The translations under genes were made by a program, and so were the position numbers. A stretch of 64,000 nucleotides of DNA from the IMG/VR virus record IMGVR_UViG_3300028563_000012, positions 38,535 to 102,534 of that record; one strand, given 5' to 3'. Origin of the DNA: a virus. Shown here piece by piece: positions 50,095 through 57,899 of this stretch. The first letter of the stretch is position 1. Every line of letters starts with the position of its first letter. Under the pieces are notes generated by a model that saw only the letters and a program-made list of their open reading frames with translations, did no database searches and was not told where the DNA came from.

Positions 50095-51459
50095 TCAGTT
50101 GTGGGTTGGGACCAGGATCCCGTTGTCAGCCAGGGCGTGGGTCGCATGATTCGACGCACAAGTGTTGACCTTTGTGTTGAATAACTTGACAAATTCAGTT
50201 GTTGTGTTGTATGGCCACATCCAAGCGGGCAGGATGCCGCCCGGAAGGGCGGCTTTAGCAATGCAACCATTGCTTGGCACCGAGGCCAGCGCTTGATTGA
50301 CGTTGGAAACAAATTCACTTGTGTCAGCAATCGGCCAATTGTAACGCGTACTTGACGCATTGACTTGCAATGCTGTGAATGCGCCCGCTGCCAGGATGGC
50401 CGCAACCAGCTTGGTCGACTTTGCGAGCGCCGGAACTGTCAGCGATAGCACAACCAGAAGATACATGGAATTCTCAACATTGTAACGGCCGGCGGCTGAG
50501 AATTCGATGCCATTGGCCGCACGGCGCAACGCCACCATCGTCACCCCCGCCGTGAAAAATGCAACATAACCCGCCCAAACGGCAACAGTCTTACGATTCA
50601 AAGCACGGAAGCAAAACACCCCGGACAAGGCCGCTAAGACAACAACAAGTGCCCAAAAATTGGGAAGCATGTTGGCGGCATGGAGAGAAGCGCGCAGGCC
50701 GACCATTGGCAAAAGCGTCCCGTCAACGAGCGTGAATCGCAAAAACATCCAAATCTGGCCCATGCTCACAGCTGAGGCTTGCGGGGTTTGCATGGTTGCT
50801 AGGATGGCCGCAGCCAAAATCCCAAACGCAGCAACCCAGCGCATACTAGAAACGACCACGAAGATCGACTTGCGGGTGTTGAGCGTCCACAGGATCGGAG
50901 CAAACAAACAAGGGGTAATCAGCGCGCGGCCCGAAAACATGATGGCGATGAAGAACGCAAGCCCTGCAACAGCACGCCCGTTACGCGTTGGGCCGCTATT
51001 GCCAAGCGGGCCCACCAAGCAAACCAAGCACACCAAGGAAAATAACACCGACAGCGAGATATGGCAAGTTGATGACCACCACAGCTGGGAGTGTAACATC
51101 TGAAGCGATGATGCTTGGATCAGCGTGAACCCGAAGGTGCGCAAAGCTGATTGCCCGGCACGGCGCAGCAACACCCAAAAAATCGCGGTGGTGGCCAAGG
51201 CGAAAACTCCGGTGATGGCCGCGTACACGTGAATTGACATGCCGCCGATGTGAAATGCGCTCCATTGGAGAAGACGGAACGCCGGGACGAATTGCCCGAA
51301 GACAGGCATGGTGAGATACTGCCAAGTCAACCCAAGCTTTTGGACTTGTTCGAAGTTCAAAAAATCATCATATGCGAACGTCAAGCGTGCAAGACGGACG
51401 CACAACATCGCGGCGTGCGCCGCCAGTGCCAAGATGAACAATTTGCGTGAAGCCTTCAT
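50095..51459 (-). CDS. Multi-pass membrane protein, GT-C glycosyltransferase-like
   Basis: A 454-residue integral membrane protein with about ten hydrophobic segments. The first loop has FAYDDFLNFEQVQKLGLTWQ, with the paired Asp after the first helix that is typical of GT-C enzymes (dolichol-mannose or undecaprenyl-sugar-dependent transferases, including phage serotype-converting Gtr proteins). The C-terminal soluble part has ADTSEFVSNVNQALASVPSN and conserved Cys. It would modify a surface glycan or envelope component. It is the first gene after cassette 2: the ATG at 51457-51459 abuts the conserved leader and lacks a Shine-Dalgarno. Confidence 0.7.
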   Translation of the reverse strand: MKASRKLFILALAAHAAMLCVRLARLTFAYDDFLNFEQVQKLGLTWQYLTMPVFGQFVPAFRLLQWSAFHIGGMSIHVYAAITGVFALATTAIFWVLLRRAGQSALRTFGFTLIQASSLQMLHSQLWWSSTCHISLSVLFSLVCLVCLVGPLGNSGPTRNGRAVAGLAFFIAIMFSGRALITPCLFAPILWTLNTRKSIFVVVSSMRWVAAFGILAAAILATMQTPQASAVSMGQIWMFLRFTLVDGTLLPMVGLRASLHAANMLPNFWALVVVLAALSGVFCFRALNRKTVAVWAGYVAFFTAGVTMVALRRAANGIEFSAAGRYNVENSMYLLVVLSLTVPALAKSTKLVAAILAAGAFTALQVNASSTRYNWPIADTSEFVSNVNQALASVPSNGCIAKAALPGGILPAWMWPYNTTTEFVKLFNTKVNTCASNHATHALADNGILVPTHN

Positions 51460-51672
51460 GATGTAGAGACTCTTATGCGAGAATCAGGCCGAAATGGTGA
51501 AATGGGATTTATGGCACTTAGCATGGCAATAATGCTATCAGCTACGAAAACTTTACGTGGCTGTTTGCCATCAGTGTTGGCAAAGATGCGCTTCGCGCAT
51601 GAAATGCCAAAGGAATTGGCAAAGCGCCGTAAAACGTCGCCATCTCGCTGAAAGCGACGAAAAACGGCGCCA
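51460..51672 (-). repeat. Regulatory cassette, copy 2 (terminator-hairpins-leader)
   Basis: Homologous to copies 1 and 3. After the gp88-like gene stop it has the same terminator-like hairpin with T-runs but a different loop (CGCTGA instead of ATCCAA in plus orientation). Its 63-nt variable block holds three inverted repeats: TTTGCCA-N7-TGGCAAA, ATGCGC-TTC-GCGCAT and TGCCAA-AGGAA-TTGGCA. The conserved ~100-nt block ends GCATAAGAGTCTCTACATC directly before the ATG of the GT-C-like gene. Confidence 0.8.
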
Positions 51673-52641
51673 TCAAAACAACCTTAGTTGGGTCAGACTT
51701 GTGCTCATCCGCTTGCGCATGTCACCATGGGCCGGGAAGCCGATGATGGACTTGCGGTTGTGAAGCGCGCACAATTTGCAAGTCGAGCAAGACAACTTCG
51801 ACGCTCCGAGCGCGGGGCAGACCACGACGTGGCGACCGGCCGGTGTCTTCACCTTGGGTGGCGAGCGCTCAGGCAGCACAACCACCACAGGCGCGATCCC
51901 AAGAGCAGCAAGTTGGTCTGCCTCATCCAAATCATCCGCCGATAGATTGATGGTGAAGCCAAACGTGTTGCAGGTATTCACGATGATACGGTTGGCCGGG
52001 TTGTCGAGCATCGGCTTGTGGGTGTACGTGAAGCCGCGCTTGCCTTGGCTGGCAAGCGTCAGCGCAAACAACTTGTCGCCGTCGATGGCATTCCCATCGC
52101 CAGGTAGGTCGCCGGCCTCGTTGTGACGCCAAAGTTGTCCCGGCGGTAACTTCTCCACCATGGAAATGAAGCGATCCCATGACATGCCTGAGGCTGGATT
52201 CGTAGACAAGCGGCGCCAATGCAGTGCCATGAAGTGTTGCTCTGCGTAGCAACCGTTGTTCAACCACGGGCAAACGGGCGGGCATGTATTCGGGCTGGTC
52301 ATGCTGACCGGAATCGGGCCCGTCTTGCGGTTGTTGGATGCCAGGTTGAACTTCACTCGCAACTCGCAATCAACCCGGATCTGCCGCCGCGTCAACGATG
52401 GCCCGCGCACCTTCGCCCTGCAAGAAGAGCAGCGCTGCACCAAGCGCTTGCCGTTGTCGAATTCGCCGACGGGTTTCCATGTGAAGCATTCCCGGCAACG
52501 TAGCTCTGAAATCCCGCGGCCTTGGCATGTGGCGCAAGGCACGACGATGACAACGAGAGATGGTGGCAGCCGTTTCATCCCGCCGTTGCAAGCCTTGCAT
52601 GGGCGCGAGTAACTGCGATGCTTCAGCTCATTTTCCAGCAC
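51673..52641 (-). CDS. gp88/DUF7227-like phage protein with zinc fingers
   Basis: A 322-residue protein of the phage gp88 family, recognised by NLASNNRKTGPIPVSMTSP, TCPPVCPWLNNGCYAEQ, LPPGQLWRHNEAGDLPGDGN and GFTYTHKPML. The N-terminal third has a DnaJ-like zinc-finger region (CKACNGG, CATCQGRG, CRECF, CSSCRAK) not present in the short family members. The role of the family is unknown; a radical-type or iron-sulphur centre (CPPVCPW..GC) is a possibility. The start is a GTG that overlaps the previous gene by 14 nt. It is the last gene before cassette 2. Confidence 0.75.
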   Translation of the reverse strand: MLENELKHRSYSRPCKACNGGMKRLPPSLVVIVVPCATCQGRGISELRCRECFTWKPVGEFDNGKRLVQRCSSCRAKVRGPSLTRRQIRVDCELRVKFNLASNNRKTGPIPVSMTSPNTCPPVCPWLNNGCYAEQHFMALHWRRLSTNPASGMSWDRFISMVEKLPPGQLWRHNEAGDLPGDGNAIDGDKLFALTLASQGKRGFTYTHKPMLDNPANRIIVNTCNTFGFTINLSADDLDEADQLAALGIAPVVVVLPERSPPKVKTPAGRHVVVCPALGASKLSCSTCKLCALHNRKSIIGFPAHGDMRKRMSTSLTQLRLF

Positions 52642-52837
52642 GCTTGGTCTCAGCCACGCGATGAAACATGGTAATATCGCCCATCGCCTTGTGATACTCG
52701 GGCTTGGCAGCTGAACGTCTGACGTACATCACACCTTCAACGATGACGATGTCAGGTGTTGGATCTTCGATTGCCAAGTCAGCTTGGATTTTGAATGACC
52801 CGCTATCTGACTTGATGGTGAATATTCTGATCGGCAT
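52628..52837 (-). CDS. Small unknown protein
   Basis: A 69-residue protein (begins MPIRIFTIKSDSGSFKIQAD) with a beta-rich core (PDIVIVEGVMYVRRSA) and a helical end. AGGC lies upstream. It overlaps the gp88-like gene by 14 nt. No function recognised. Confidence 0.58.
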   Translation of the reverse strand: MPIRIFTIKSDSGSFKIQADLAIEDPTPDIVIVEGVMYVRRSAAKPEYHKAMGDITMFHRVAETKRAGK

Positions 52838-52841
52838 GACG

Positions 52842-53321
52842 TTAGCCTAGCTTGCCGCCGCGGTAGCGCATACAATCACAACCCATTGTGACAAAGCCGT
52901 GCCCTGCGCCGTCGAATTGACCGCCATGCCCTTCACGCGAGTCTCCGCAATGGCAAATCTCGGGATCGATTTGCTGCAAGCATCCGGGGCATATTTGGCG
53001 CACCTCCAAGTTGCTGATGGATACATCTGCGGCGCGTTCCTCCATTTCACAGAAATCGCGCAACCGTTGCAACGTATCGTCTTTCCACGGCTTACGGGCG
53101 TCAATTATGTTCTTGATCTGGCGTAGCGTTTCACGACGCGCCTTCAGACCTGTCACGGTAACAACATCAGACCCTGGGATTGCTCCCATGCCATCAAGCA
53201 AGCCAATAACTGCCGCTGCTGCTTTTTGGCAATCGGTCGACACGACATCATGCGCTGGGATGATTCCGTTTATGATGTGCGCTATGGTGTCAGTTAGATG
53301 CTGGTGTGTGCTGTTGCCCAT
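52842..53321 (-). CDS. Helical protein with C-terminal zinc motif
   Basis: A 159-residue protein: helical N-terminal half (TDTIAHIINGIIPAHDVVST, then CQKAAAAVIGLLDGM; LRQIKNIIDARKPWKDDTLQ) and a C-terminal zinc-like region (CPGCLQQIDPEICHCGDS, plus a MGCDCMRYRGG end). The CHCG.SREGHGG...GHGFV..GC.C pattern is recurrent in phages for proteins of unknown role. Its start lies inside the end of the HTH gene upstream (32-nt overlap). Confidence 0.62.
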   Translation of the reverse strand: MGNSTHQHLTDTIAHIINGIIPAHDVVSTDCQKAAAAVIGLLDGMGAIPGSDVVTVTGLKARRETLRQIKNIIDARKPWKDDTLQRLRDFCEMEERAADVSISNLEVRQICPGCLQQIDPEICHCGDSREGHGGQFDGAGHGFVTMGCDCMRYRGGKLG

Positions 53322-53736
53322 TTGCTTTCACCTTTGCCTTCGCCCTTCTCTTTGCCCGGTTGCGTTTTGCCCACAACGGACTCCAATGGCGTTGTCCGGA
53401 AAGGATCCGCTTCACCGACGTCAACCCTAACTCCACCCGAGCAGCAATGCGCTCCAAGTTCCAGTGCATGCCGCGCAATCTGCAGACCAACATGGCCTTT
53501 TCCAAGGTCACAAAACCTGTCTTGCGTGGAGCGCGGCCGCCCTTGACCTGCTTGTAGCTCCACCCCCGGACGATGGCTTGCACGGTCTTGATGGCCAGGT
53601 TGAAGCGCTCGGCAAGCTCCCACTCGTGCCAACCTTCCTCGCTGTAACGCTTCAGCAGATCTGCGGCTTCATCGTCCGTCAACTTGGGCGGGATGGGTGT
53701 CAACCTTTTGGCTTGGCTTGCTTTCTGGCTTCCCAT
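53290..53736 (-). CDS. Double helix-turn-helix DNA-binding protein
   Basis: A 148-residue protein with two HTH segments: EEGWHEWELAERFNLAIKTV near residues 33-53 and WNLERIAARVELGLTSVKRI near 90-110, then a basic tail (SPLWAKRNRAKRRAKAKVKA). Each HTH is followed by a W or RG loop. It is paralogous to 58750-59106 (same order, same SPLW.KR end). Probably a repressor- or terminase-like DNA binder. Overlaps both neighbours by some 30 nt. Confidence 0.68.
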   Translation of the reverse strand: MGSQKASQAKRLTPIPPKLTDDEAADLLKRYSEEGWHEWELAERFNLAIKTVQAIVRGWSYKQVKGGRAPRKTGFVTLEKAMLVCRLRGMHWNLERIAARVELGLTSVKRILSGQRHWSPLWAKRNRAKRRAKAKVKANGQQHTPASN

Positions 53737-54032
53737 TGTTGCACATAGGGTTGCGGCGTTTCGAGCATGGTTTTGAACACGGCGATTGCGGGTGCTGAGA
53801 AGTCACCGGCTTGCACAGTGCGAGTGAACAAATCCAGCGCGTGTTGCAAGCCTTCCTGGTAATGAACGGCGTGCAGGTGGTCCATCTCGCCAAGGCATTT
53901 ACGACAACACAACTTGCCAAACAAGATTCGGTTCGGATCGACCGCTTCGAAGACATGTGGGCCGGGGCACGACTTCAGCCGCTCAAGGTTGGCTCGCACT
54001 TCTTTCAGGATCTGGGCTGAGTCGATTCTCAT
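53700..54032 (-). CDS. Zinc-site helical phage protein
   Basis: A 110-residue protein (begins MRIDSAQILKEVRANLERLK) with CPGPHVF early and CCRKCLGEMD in the middle, followed by helices (HYQEGLQHALDLFTRTVQAG). The C-x-GPH...C..C.G.MD pattern looks like a recurrent phage zinc protein. The start at 54030-54032 shares one base with the previous stop (TGATG), with AAGGAGT upstream. Function unknown. Confidence 0.62.
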   Translation of the reverse strand: MRIDSAQILKEVRANLERLKSCPGPHVFEAVDPNRILFGKLCCRKCLGEMDHLHAVHYQEGLQHALDLFTRTVQAGDFSAPAIAVFKTMLETPQPYVQQWEARKQAKPKG

Positions 54033-55486
54033 CATACTCCTTGCGGCGTCAAGGTTATGCCGTGGGTGTGTTCTTCGATTTCGCCTTGGGCCAAGCTGGA
54101 AAGCATATCCCATTTGATCACACTATGGATATGCCCGGTGGCATCCTTCTGCGTGATCCCGTATCCCATGCGATCCACAACAGCAACATGAACATGGTCG
54201 CATTCAACGGTCGTGATGAATTCAACACGCTTGTTGGGTTGCCCCTTTTGACGCTTGATCGTCTCGCTGCGCAAGTCTTCACGCCTTCCAGATTTGGCAT
54301 CGGTGAAGCATTTGAATGAACAGCCGAAGGGCACCACCACCTTTCCATCCGCCAGGCTGCTAGGCGTTTGGGGTTTCGACGGTGGGCTAATTACCGTTGG
54401 TGGTGGTGCCACTTCGACATCTTTTTCACGCCAGGCCAGCGGATGCTGTGGCGCTACGTACGTGATCGCTGGCTCGGACGGAAGTGTGACGGCAGGCTTT
54501 CCGGGTTGGGGTGTCGCCACGACATCCAGGCAAAACGTTGGGGTTTCGTCGCGAAATGGTTGGATTTTATCCTTCAACCACAGCCCCCAATTCTTTCCAT
54601 CGGGATCCTTCACGAAGAATTCCCCATTGGCATCTGGAAGTGCGACCACTGAACACCGCACATGTGTGCCATCAAAGCGGCGGAAAAACACGGTATCACC
54701 GAATGTGAAGCCGCAACCTGTGTCTTTTGGCGGCACCTCTGCTTCCTGATCTGAACAATCTTCACATGGGAAATCTTGTTTCACGATCCCTTTGACCACA
54801 GGGCAGTTTTGACCACCGTACTTGCAACCGTGCTCCTTGCAACAATGGGATCGGTGTGACCCATCTGGCCCATCTTTGACTTGTTTGGCCTCCCAATCCA
54901 ACTTTGCCTGGACCAGGGAGATGTTGAGCTTGGAGCACGTCAAATACACGATTTGCTTGGTGGTCCCCAAACGCTCTGCCAACTCACGCGCGGTGTTGAC
55001 ACCTTCGTCAAGCAACAGCAAGATTTGCTCACCACGCTTGGCGATTAATGTCTGCTTGGCCTCCGATACATGGAACTTGGGCACGGAGCGCTCAGCAATC
55101 ATCTCTTTTGGTGACCGCTTCTTCTGGTTGTCCAGCACCTCTTGGATGTCTGCAGCAGTCGCCGCAGCCGCGGCTGTCCCCATGGACTTCCCCATGCCCA
55201 AATTGGCTTCGGCCTCTTGTTCTTCATGCATTTCTGCTATCACCGCTCGCATCATGCCGGGCTTCAGCAATGGCGTGACAACAACAGGTTTGTCGCACTT
55301 CGACAGCAACTCTGCGGCCTGCTGAAGGGTGTGAATTTCTTCCATCAACTTGTCGATGGCGCGTTGAATCACATCCAATGCACTTTGGAGCCTTGCGTCT
55401 GGCTTCTTGCACACCTCCTTGAGGACGTCAGCCGCCTCTTCCGGGGTGTCCGTCTCCACGTTTATTCCGTCAACTTTGAGTCGCAT
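54032..55486 (-). CDS. Large multi-region protein with HTH and His-rich ends, unknown
   Basis: A 484-residue protein. Features: a helical start (ALDVIQRAIDKLMEEIHTLQ), an Ala-rich linker, a helix-turn-helix-like ARELAERLGTTKQIVYLTCS near residue 165, a Cys/His cluster (SHCCKEHGCKYGGQNC and CEDCSDQ), a beta domain (GDTVFFRRFDGTHVRCSVVA), a proline-rich linker and a C-terminal His-rich motif set (GHIHSVIKWDM, EHTHGITL). The last resembles metal-site repeats seen in phage fibres. The mix suggests a regulatory or structural scaffold; no family is known to me. Confidence 0.6.
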   Translation of the reverse strand: MRLKVDGINVETDTPEEAADVLKEVCKKPDARLQSALDVIQRAIDKLMEEIHTLQQAAELLSKCDKPVVVTPLLKPGMMRAVIAEMHEEQEAEANLGMGKSMGTAAAAATAADIQEVLDNQKKRSPKEMIAERSVPKFHVSEAKQTLIAKRGEQILLLLDEGVNTARELAERLGTTKQIVYLTCSKLNISLVQAKLDWEAKQVKDGPDGSHRSHCCKEHGCKYGGQNCPVVKGIVKQDFPCEDCSDQEAEVPPKDTGCGFTFGDTVFFRRFDGTHVRCSVVALPDANGEFFVKDPDGKNWGLWLKDKIQPFRDETPTFCLDVVATPQPGKPAVTLPSEPAITYVAPQHPLAWREKDVEVAPPPTVISPPSKPQTPSSLADGKVVVPFGCSFKCFTDAKSGRREDLRSETIKRQKGQPNKRVEFITTVECDHVHVAVVDRMGYGITQKDATGHIHSVIKWDMLSSLAQGEIEEHTHGITLTPQGV

Positions 55487-55815
55487 CTGTTTGTCTTTCC
55501 TTTGACGTGCATGGGCAACGCGATTGCCCCGATCCTTGATGATTTCATTGACTTGGGTAACTTCTCATACCAACGATCACCACGGCACAACGCACTCCCA
55601 TCTTCAAATCCGGCATAGCGTGGACAGTCGCGGGCCCTTGTCACCCAGTTGTTCGGGTTGGACACGCGCCCATTTGAACACATTGCAACCCCGCCGTCTG
55701 TGTACGGGCAAGAGCGTGTTGTGACTTCCATCTCCCAATTGCGAATCGCAGCGATGTTGTTGTGAAGAGCGACGAATGCCTTGTGATCTGCCCAAGCAAC
55801 AACAGTATTTCCCAT
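55462..55815 (-). CDS. Cys-containing unknown protein
   Basis: About 117 residues beginning MGNTVVAWADHKAFVALHNN. Cys occur in CPYTDGGVAMCSNG, DCPRYAGF and ALCRGDRWYE, likely forming a zinc site or iron-sulphur site. I place the start at 55813-55815, since longer forms would run into the methyltransferase gene. Shine-Dalgarno is weak. Overlaps the next gene by 25 nt. Confidence 0.55.
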   Translation of the reverse strand: MGNTVVAWADHKAFVALHNNIAAIRNWEMEVTTRSCPYTDGGVAMCSNGRVSNPNNWVTRARDCPRYAGFEDGSALCRGDRWYEKLPKSMKSSRIGAIALPMHVKGKTNRCDSKLTE

Positions 55816-55847
55816 CGGTCGAATTGGCCTCAATCCGGTTCTTTGGA

Positions 55848-56453
55848 CTATCGACGCTTGAGCATTCCCCGCAGCAGATCCCTGGACCAACAACCCATCC
55901 AGCCGCCAGGCATGAGACGGCGCGCGTACTTGCGCTGCAACAACACCATTTCCTTGAGGTTATCAGAGCAGATGTCAGGCCAAATGTCAAAATAGACAGT
56001 GCTGAACTTGGGCACATCCGGCTTCCAGTCGAAGATGCTGGCGTTGACAATGCGCAAGCGGCCGGAGTCCTGGTGCGGCTTCAGGGTTGGTGAGATCAGG
56101 TCGATGACGCTCTGCAAGACTTCAACCACGGTCACCCTGGTCACTTCGGGCTTGTTCAAAATCGGATGGAGAATCATACCAAGCCCGAGCCCTGCAATCA
56201 ACACCTCACCGTATGCCTTGCGCACCGCCGCGATGTTGGTGTTGCGTTCCAGGCCGGTGTCCGACATCACGAGCGAGCCGCCGATGAGCAAGCGCGCGTA
56301 CTTGCCCGGCAGCACATACCCCAATGGCCGCAATGAGCTCATGCGACTTTCACTCTCTGACACCTCGAAATGGTCAACCCTGACACTGCCGTCAGGGCTT
56401 TGGCATTCCGGCACGACCTCAAACATCTTCGGGAATGTGCTTGGATACATCAT
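55848..56453 (-). CDS. SAM-dependent methyltransferase/spermidine-synthase-like fold
   Basis: A 201-residue protein with a Rossmann methyltransferase core: GEVLIAGLGLGMILHPIL (motif I GLGLG), VTRVTVVEVLQSVIDLI (acidic end of strand 2), RLRIVNASIFDWKP (motif II-like D) and STVYFDIWPDICSDNLKEM (post-strand-4 DIW.D motif), as in spermidine-synthase-like proteins. The N-terminal lobe has a beta start. No DNA-methylase catalytic motif, so the substrate may be small or a protein. Start overlaps the previous stop (TGATG). Confidence 0.75.
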   Translation of the reverse strand: MMYPSTFPKMFEVVPECQSPDGSVRVDHFEVSESESRMSSLRPLGYVLPGKYARLLIGGSLVMSDTGLERNTNIAAVRKAYGEVLIAGLGLGMILHPILNKPEVTRVTVVEVLQSVIDLISPTLKPHQDSGRLRIVNASIFDWKPDVPKFSTVYFDIWPDICSDNLKEMVLLQRKYARRLMPGGWMGCWSRDLLRGMLKRR

Positions 56454-56722
56454 CAACCTTTCCAATAATTCATGAGCGCCGATGGGATGCGAATCACGGT
56501 CTGGCCCGTGGCGATGACGCGCACTTCCCGATATACCATGGCAAGTTGCTTCGTGCCATCAATGACCTTGAGATGCGTCGCAGCTGCTGCGTGGCGGAAT
56601 AGGCGTCCACACGGTTGTACTTCGATGAAAATCATTGCCCGGTTGCCTGCGGCCTTGGCAATCGCGTCCAGTGAAATGTGCCCAATGGTTGTGTGGTTGT
56701 CGTCTTGGAATTCAGCAATCAT
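56453..56722 (-). CDS. Small unknown protein
   Basis: An 89-residue beta-rich protein (begins MIAEFQDDNHTTIGHISLDA; later AMVYREVRVIATGQTVIRI). No obvious Shine-Dalgarno; stop overlaps the methyltransferase start. No known family. Confidence 0.55.
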   Translation of the reverse strand: MIAEFQDDNHTTIGHISLDAIAKAAGNRAMIFIEVQPCGRLFRHAAAATHLKVIDGTKQLAMVYREVRVIATGQTVIRIPSALMNYWKG

Positions 56723-56730
56723 GCCGTAGG

Positions 56731-56928
56731 TTAGTTTGAGGCGCCACGAAGCGCTTTGATCACAATCTCAGCTTGGGTCATCATCAAGTTGCCGTTTCCA
56801 ACAAGATCCACAAGCATTTCGAACACTCTGCGACGCCCTGCAGCATGAAGTGCCTTGACAACTTCGGGCGACAACGTGTTCATTGGGATGACTTGGAACT
56901 TGGTCATTGGCGGTGTTGTGATTTTCAT
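56731..56928 (-). CDS. Small helical unknown protein
   Basis: A 65-residue protein (begins MKITTPPMTKFQVIPMNTLS) with helices KALHAAGRRRVFEMLVDL and MTQAEIVIKALRG. The start overlaps the previous stop by ATGA. Possibly a small DNA-binding or adaptor protein. Confidence 0.58.
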   Translation of the reverse strand: MKITTPPMTKFQVIPMNTLSPEVVKALHAAGRRRVFEMLVDLVGNGNLMMTQAEIVIKALRGASN

Positions 56929-57233
56929 GATTGCGCGATCCTCAAGGTTTGCTCGATGGCGTCAAGCTCGGCTGACGTGTGGCGACTCGACAAAGCCGCC
57001 GTACGGACCAAACAACCCTCCTTGACACTGCCGGACATCGTGCTGTCAGCGCCAAACTCCGCATAGAAACAAGCAAAAAGCTTGCCATTGATATCTTCTT
57101 TGCGCGCTGAGATGCTGGTCACCTTTGCCCAGTTTCCGAATGCGTCAAGAACCAAGCCGCCGATCTCCAACTTTTCAATGTAGTCGCGACTCGGGATGAA
57201 ATAGACTTGGCCGTGAACCAATCCGTGCGCCAT
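56925..57233 (-). CDS. Small beta-rich unknown protein
   Basis: A 102-residue protein beginning MAHGLVHGQVYFIPSRDYIE, with strands (GLVLDAFGNWAKVTSISARK, LFACFYAEFG) and a C-terminal helix (AELDAIEQTLRIAQS). GGAGG lies 7 nt before the ATG at 57231-57233. The small-barrel look (YFIPSRDYIEKLEIGGLVLD) suggests an OB or SH3-like fold. Function unknown. Confidence 0.6.
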   Translation of the reverse strand: MAHGLVHGQVYFIPSRDYIEKLEIGGLVLDAFGNWAKVTSISARKEDINGKLFACFYAEFGADSTMSGSVKEGCLVRTAALSSRHTSAELDAIEQTLRIAQS

Positions 57234-57235
57234 GA

Positions 57236-57415
57236 TTAAGCCTCCACCGCGGCGAGATTGACGAGCGTGCGTGAGCGATCCGACTTCGATACGAAGCTGA
57301 AACACACATCATCTTGGTCGGCGATGTAGGACTGAACCGCAGCTTCCAGCTCACTGGAATCGCGGATGGTTGGGATCTCGTGAAGTGTGATGGCCGTGTT
57401 TCGTCGCGTTGTCAT
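57236..57415 (-). CDS. Small protein, first gene after cassette 3
   Basis: A 59-residue ORF starting MTTRRNTAITLHEIPTIRDS and ending LVNLAAVEA. It is the first gene after cassette 3: the ATG at 57413-57415 lies right at the conserved leader, three bases closer than in the other copies. It ends 2 nt before the next start. The position under a cassette, as for 45294-45521 and 50095-51459, supports it being real. Function unknown. Confidence 0.6.
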   Translation of the reverse strand: MTTRRNTAITLHEIPTIRDSSELEAAVQSYIADQDDVCFSFVSKSDRSRTLVNLAAVEA

Positions 57416-57622
57416 GTAGAGACTCTTATGCGAGAATCAGGCCGAAATGGTGAAATGGGAATTCACACACTTAGCATGGCAATAATGCTATCAGCTACGA
57501 AAACTTTACGTGGCTGTTTGCCATCAGTGTTGGCAAAGATGCGCTTCGCGCATGAAATGCCAAAGGAATTGGCAAAGCGCCGTAAAACGTCGCCATCTCA
57601 TCCAAAGCGACGAAAAACGGCG
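57416..57622 (-). repeat. Regulatory cassette, copy 3 (terminator-hairpins-leader)
   Basis: Nearly identical to copy 2. Differences: a 9-nt substitution in the conserved block (plus-strand ATTCACACA for TTTATGGCA) and the copy-1 loop (ATCCAA) in the terminator-like hairpin. The three inverted repeats of copy 2 are intact. It sits between the stop of the zinc protein at 57624 and the 59-residue gene. Confidence 0.8.
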
Positions 57623-57623
57623 G

Positions 57624-57875
57624 TCAAGGATTGGTGGCTTCGATTTGCTCACGCAACTTGAGGATCCGGTCGAAGCAATCGGGGCAGACGCCCATGGTGC
57701 AAACTGAATCCTTGTACGATGTGAAGCAAATCGTGCAGTCATGCACAGCCCAACGGTTGTACCTGTCCTCGCACGTACTCTGAAATGCCCGGATGAGGCC
57801 TGAGAGCAAATCGCGGTCGATGACCAATGGTTGTTGCTTTACTGCTTCGGGCCTCGGGCTGTCGTCGGTGCACAT
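57624..57875 (-). CDS. Zinc-site protein
   Basis: An 83-residue protein beginning MCTDDSPRPEAVKQQPLVID, with a zinc site in HDCTICFTSYKDSVCTMG and VCPDCFDRILKLREQ. The start ATG at 57873-57875 lies within a duplicated 28-nt leader that contains AAAGGA 8 nt before it; longer forms would overlap the gene upstream. Last gene before cassette 3. Confidence 0.62.
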   Translation of the reverse strand: MCTDDSPRPEAVKQQPLVIDRDLLSGLIRAFQSTCEDRYNRWAVHDCTICFTSYKDSVCTMGVCPDCFDRILKLREQIEATNP

Positions 57876-57899
57876 GCTTCGAATCCTTTGGTTGCCTAT
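57872..57899 (-). repeat. 28-nt leader repeat, copy A (RBS and start codon)
   Basis: On the minus strand ATAGGCAACCAAAGGATTCGAAGCATGT is identical (28 nt) to 58367-58394. It holds the AAAGGA ribosome site and the ATG of the zinc-site gene. See copy B for context. Confidence 0.72.

Noticed and set aside
45522-57622. The cassettes as MITE-like mobile elements
   Set aside because: No terminal inverted repeats or target-site duplications are seen, and all copies sit exactly at gene borders in the same orientation.
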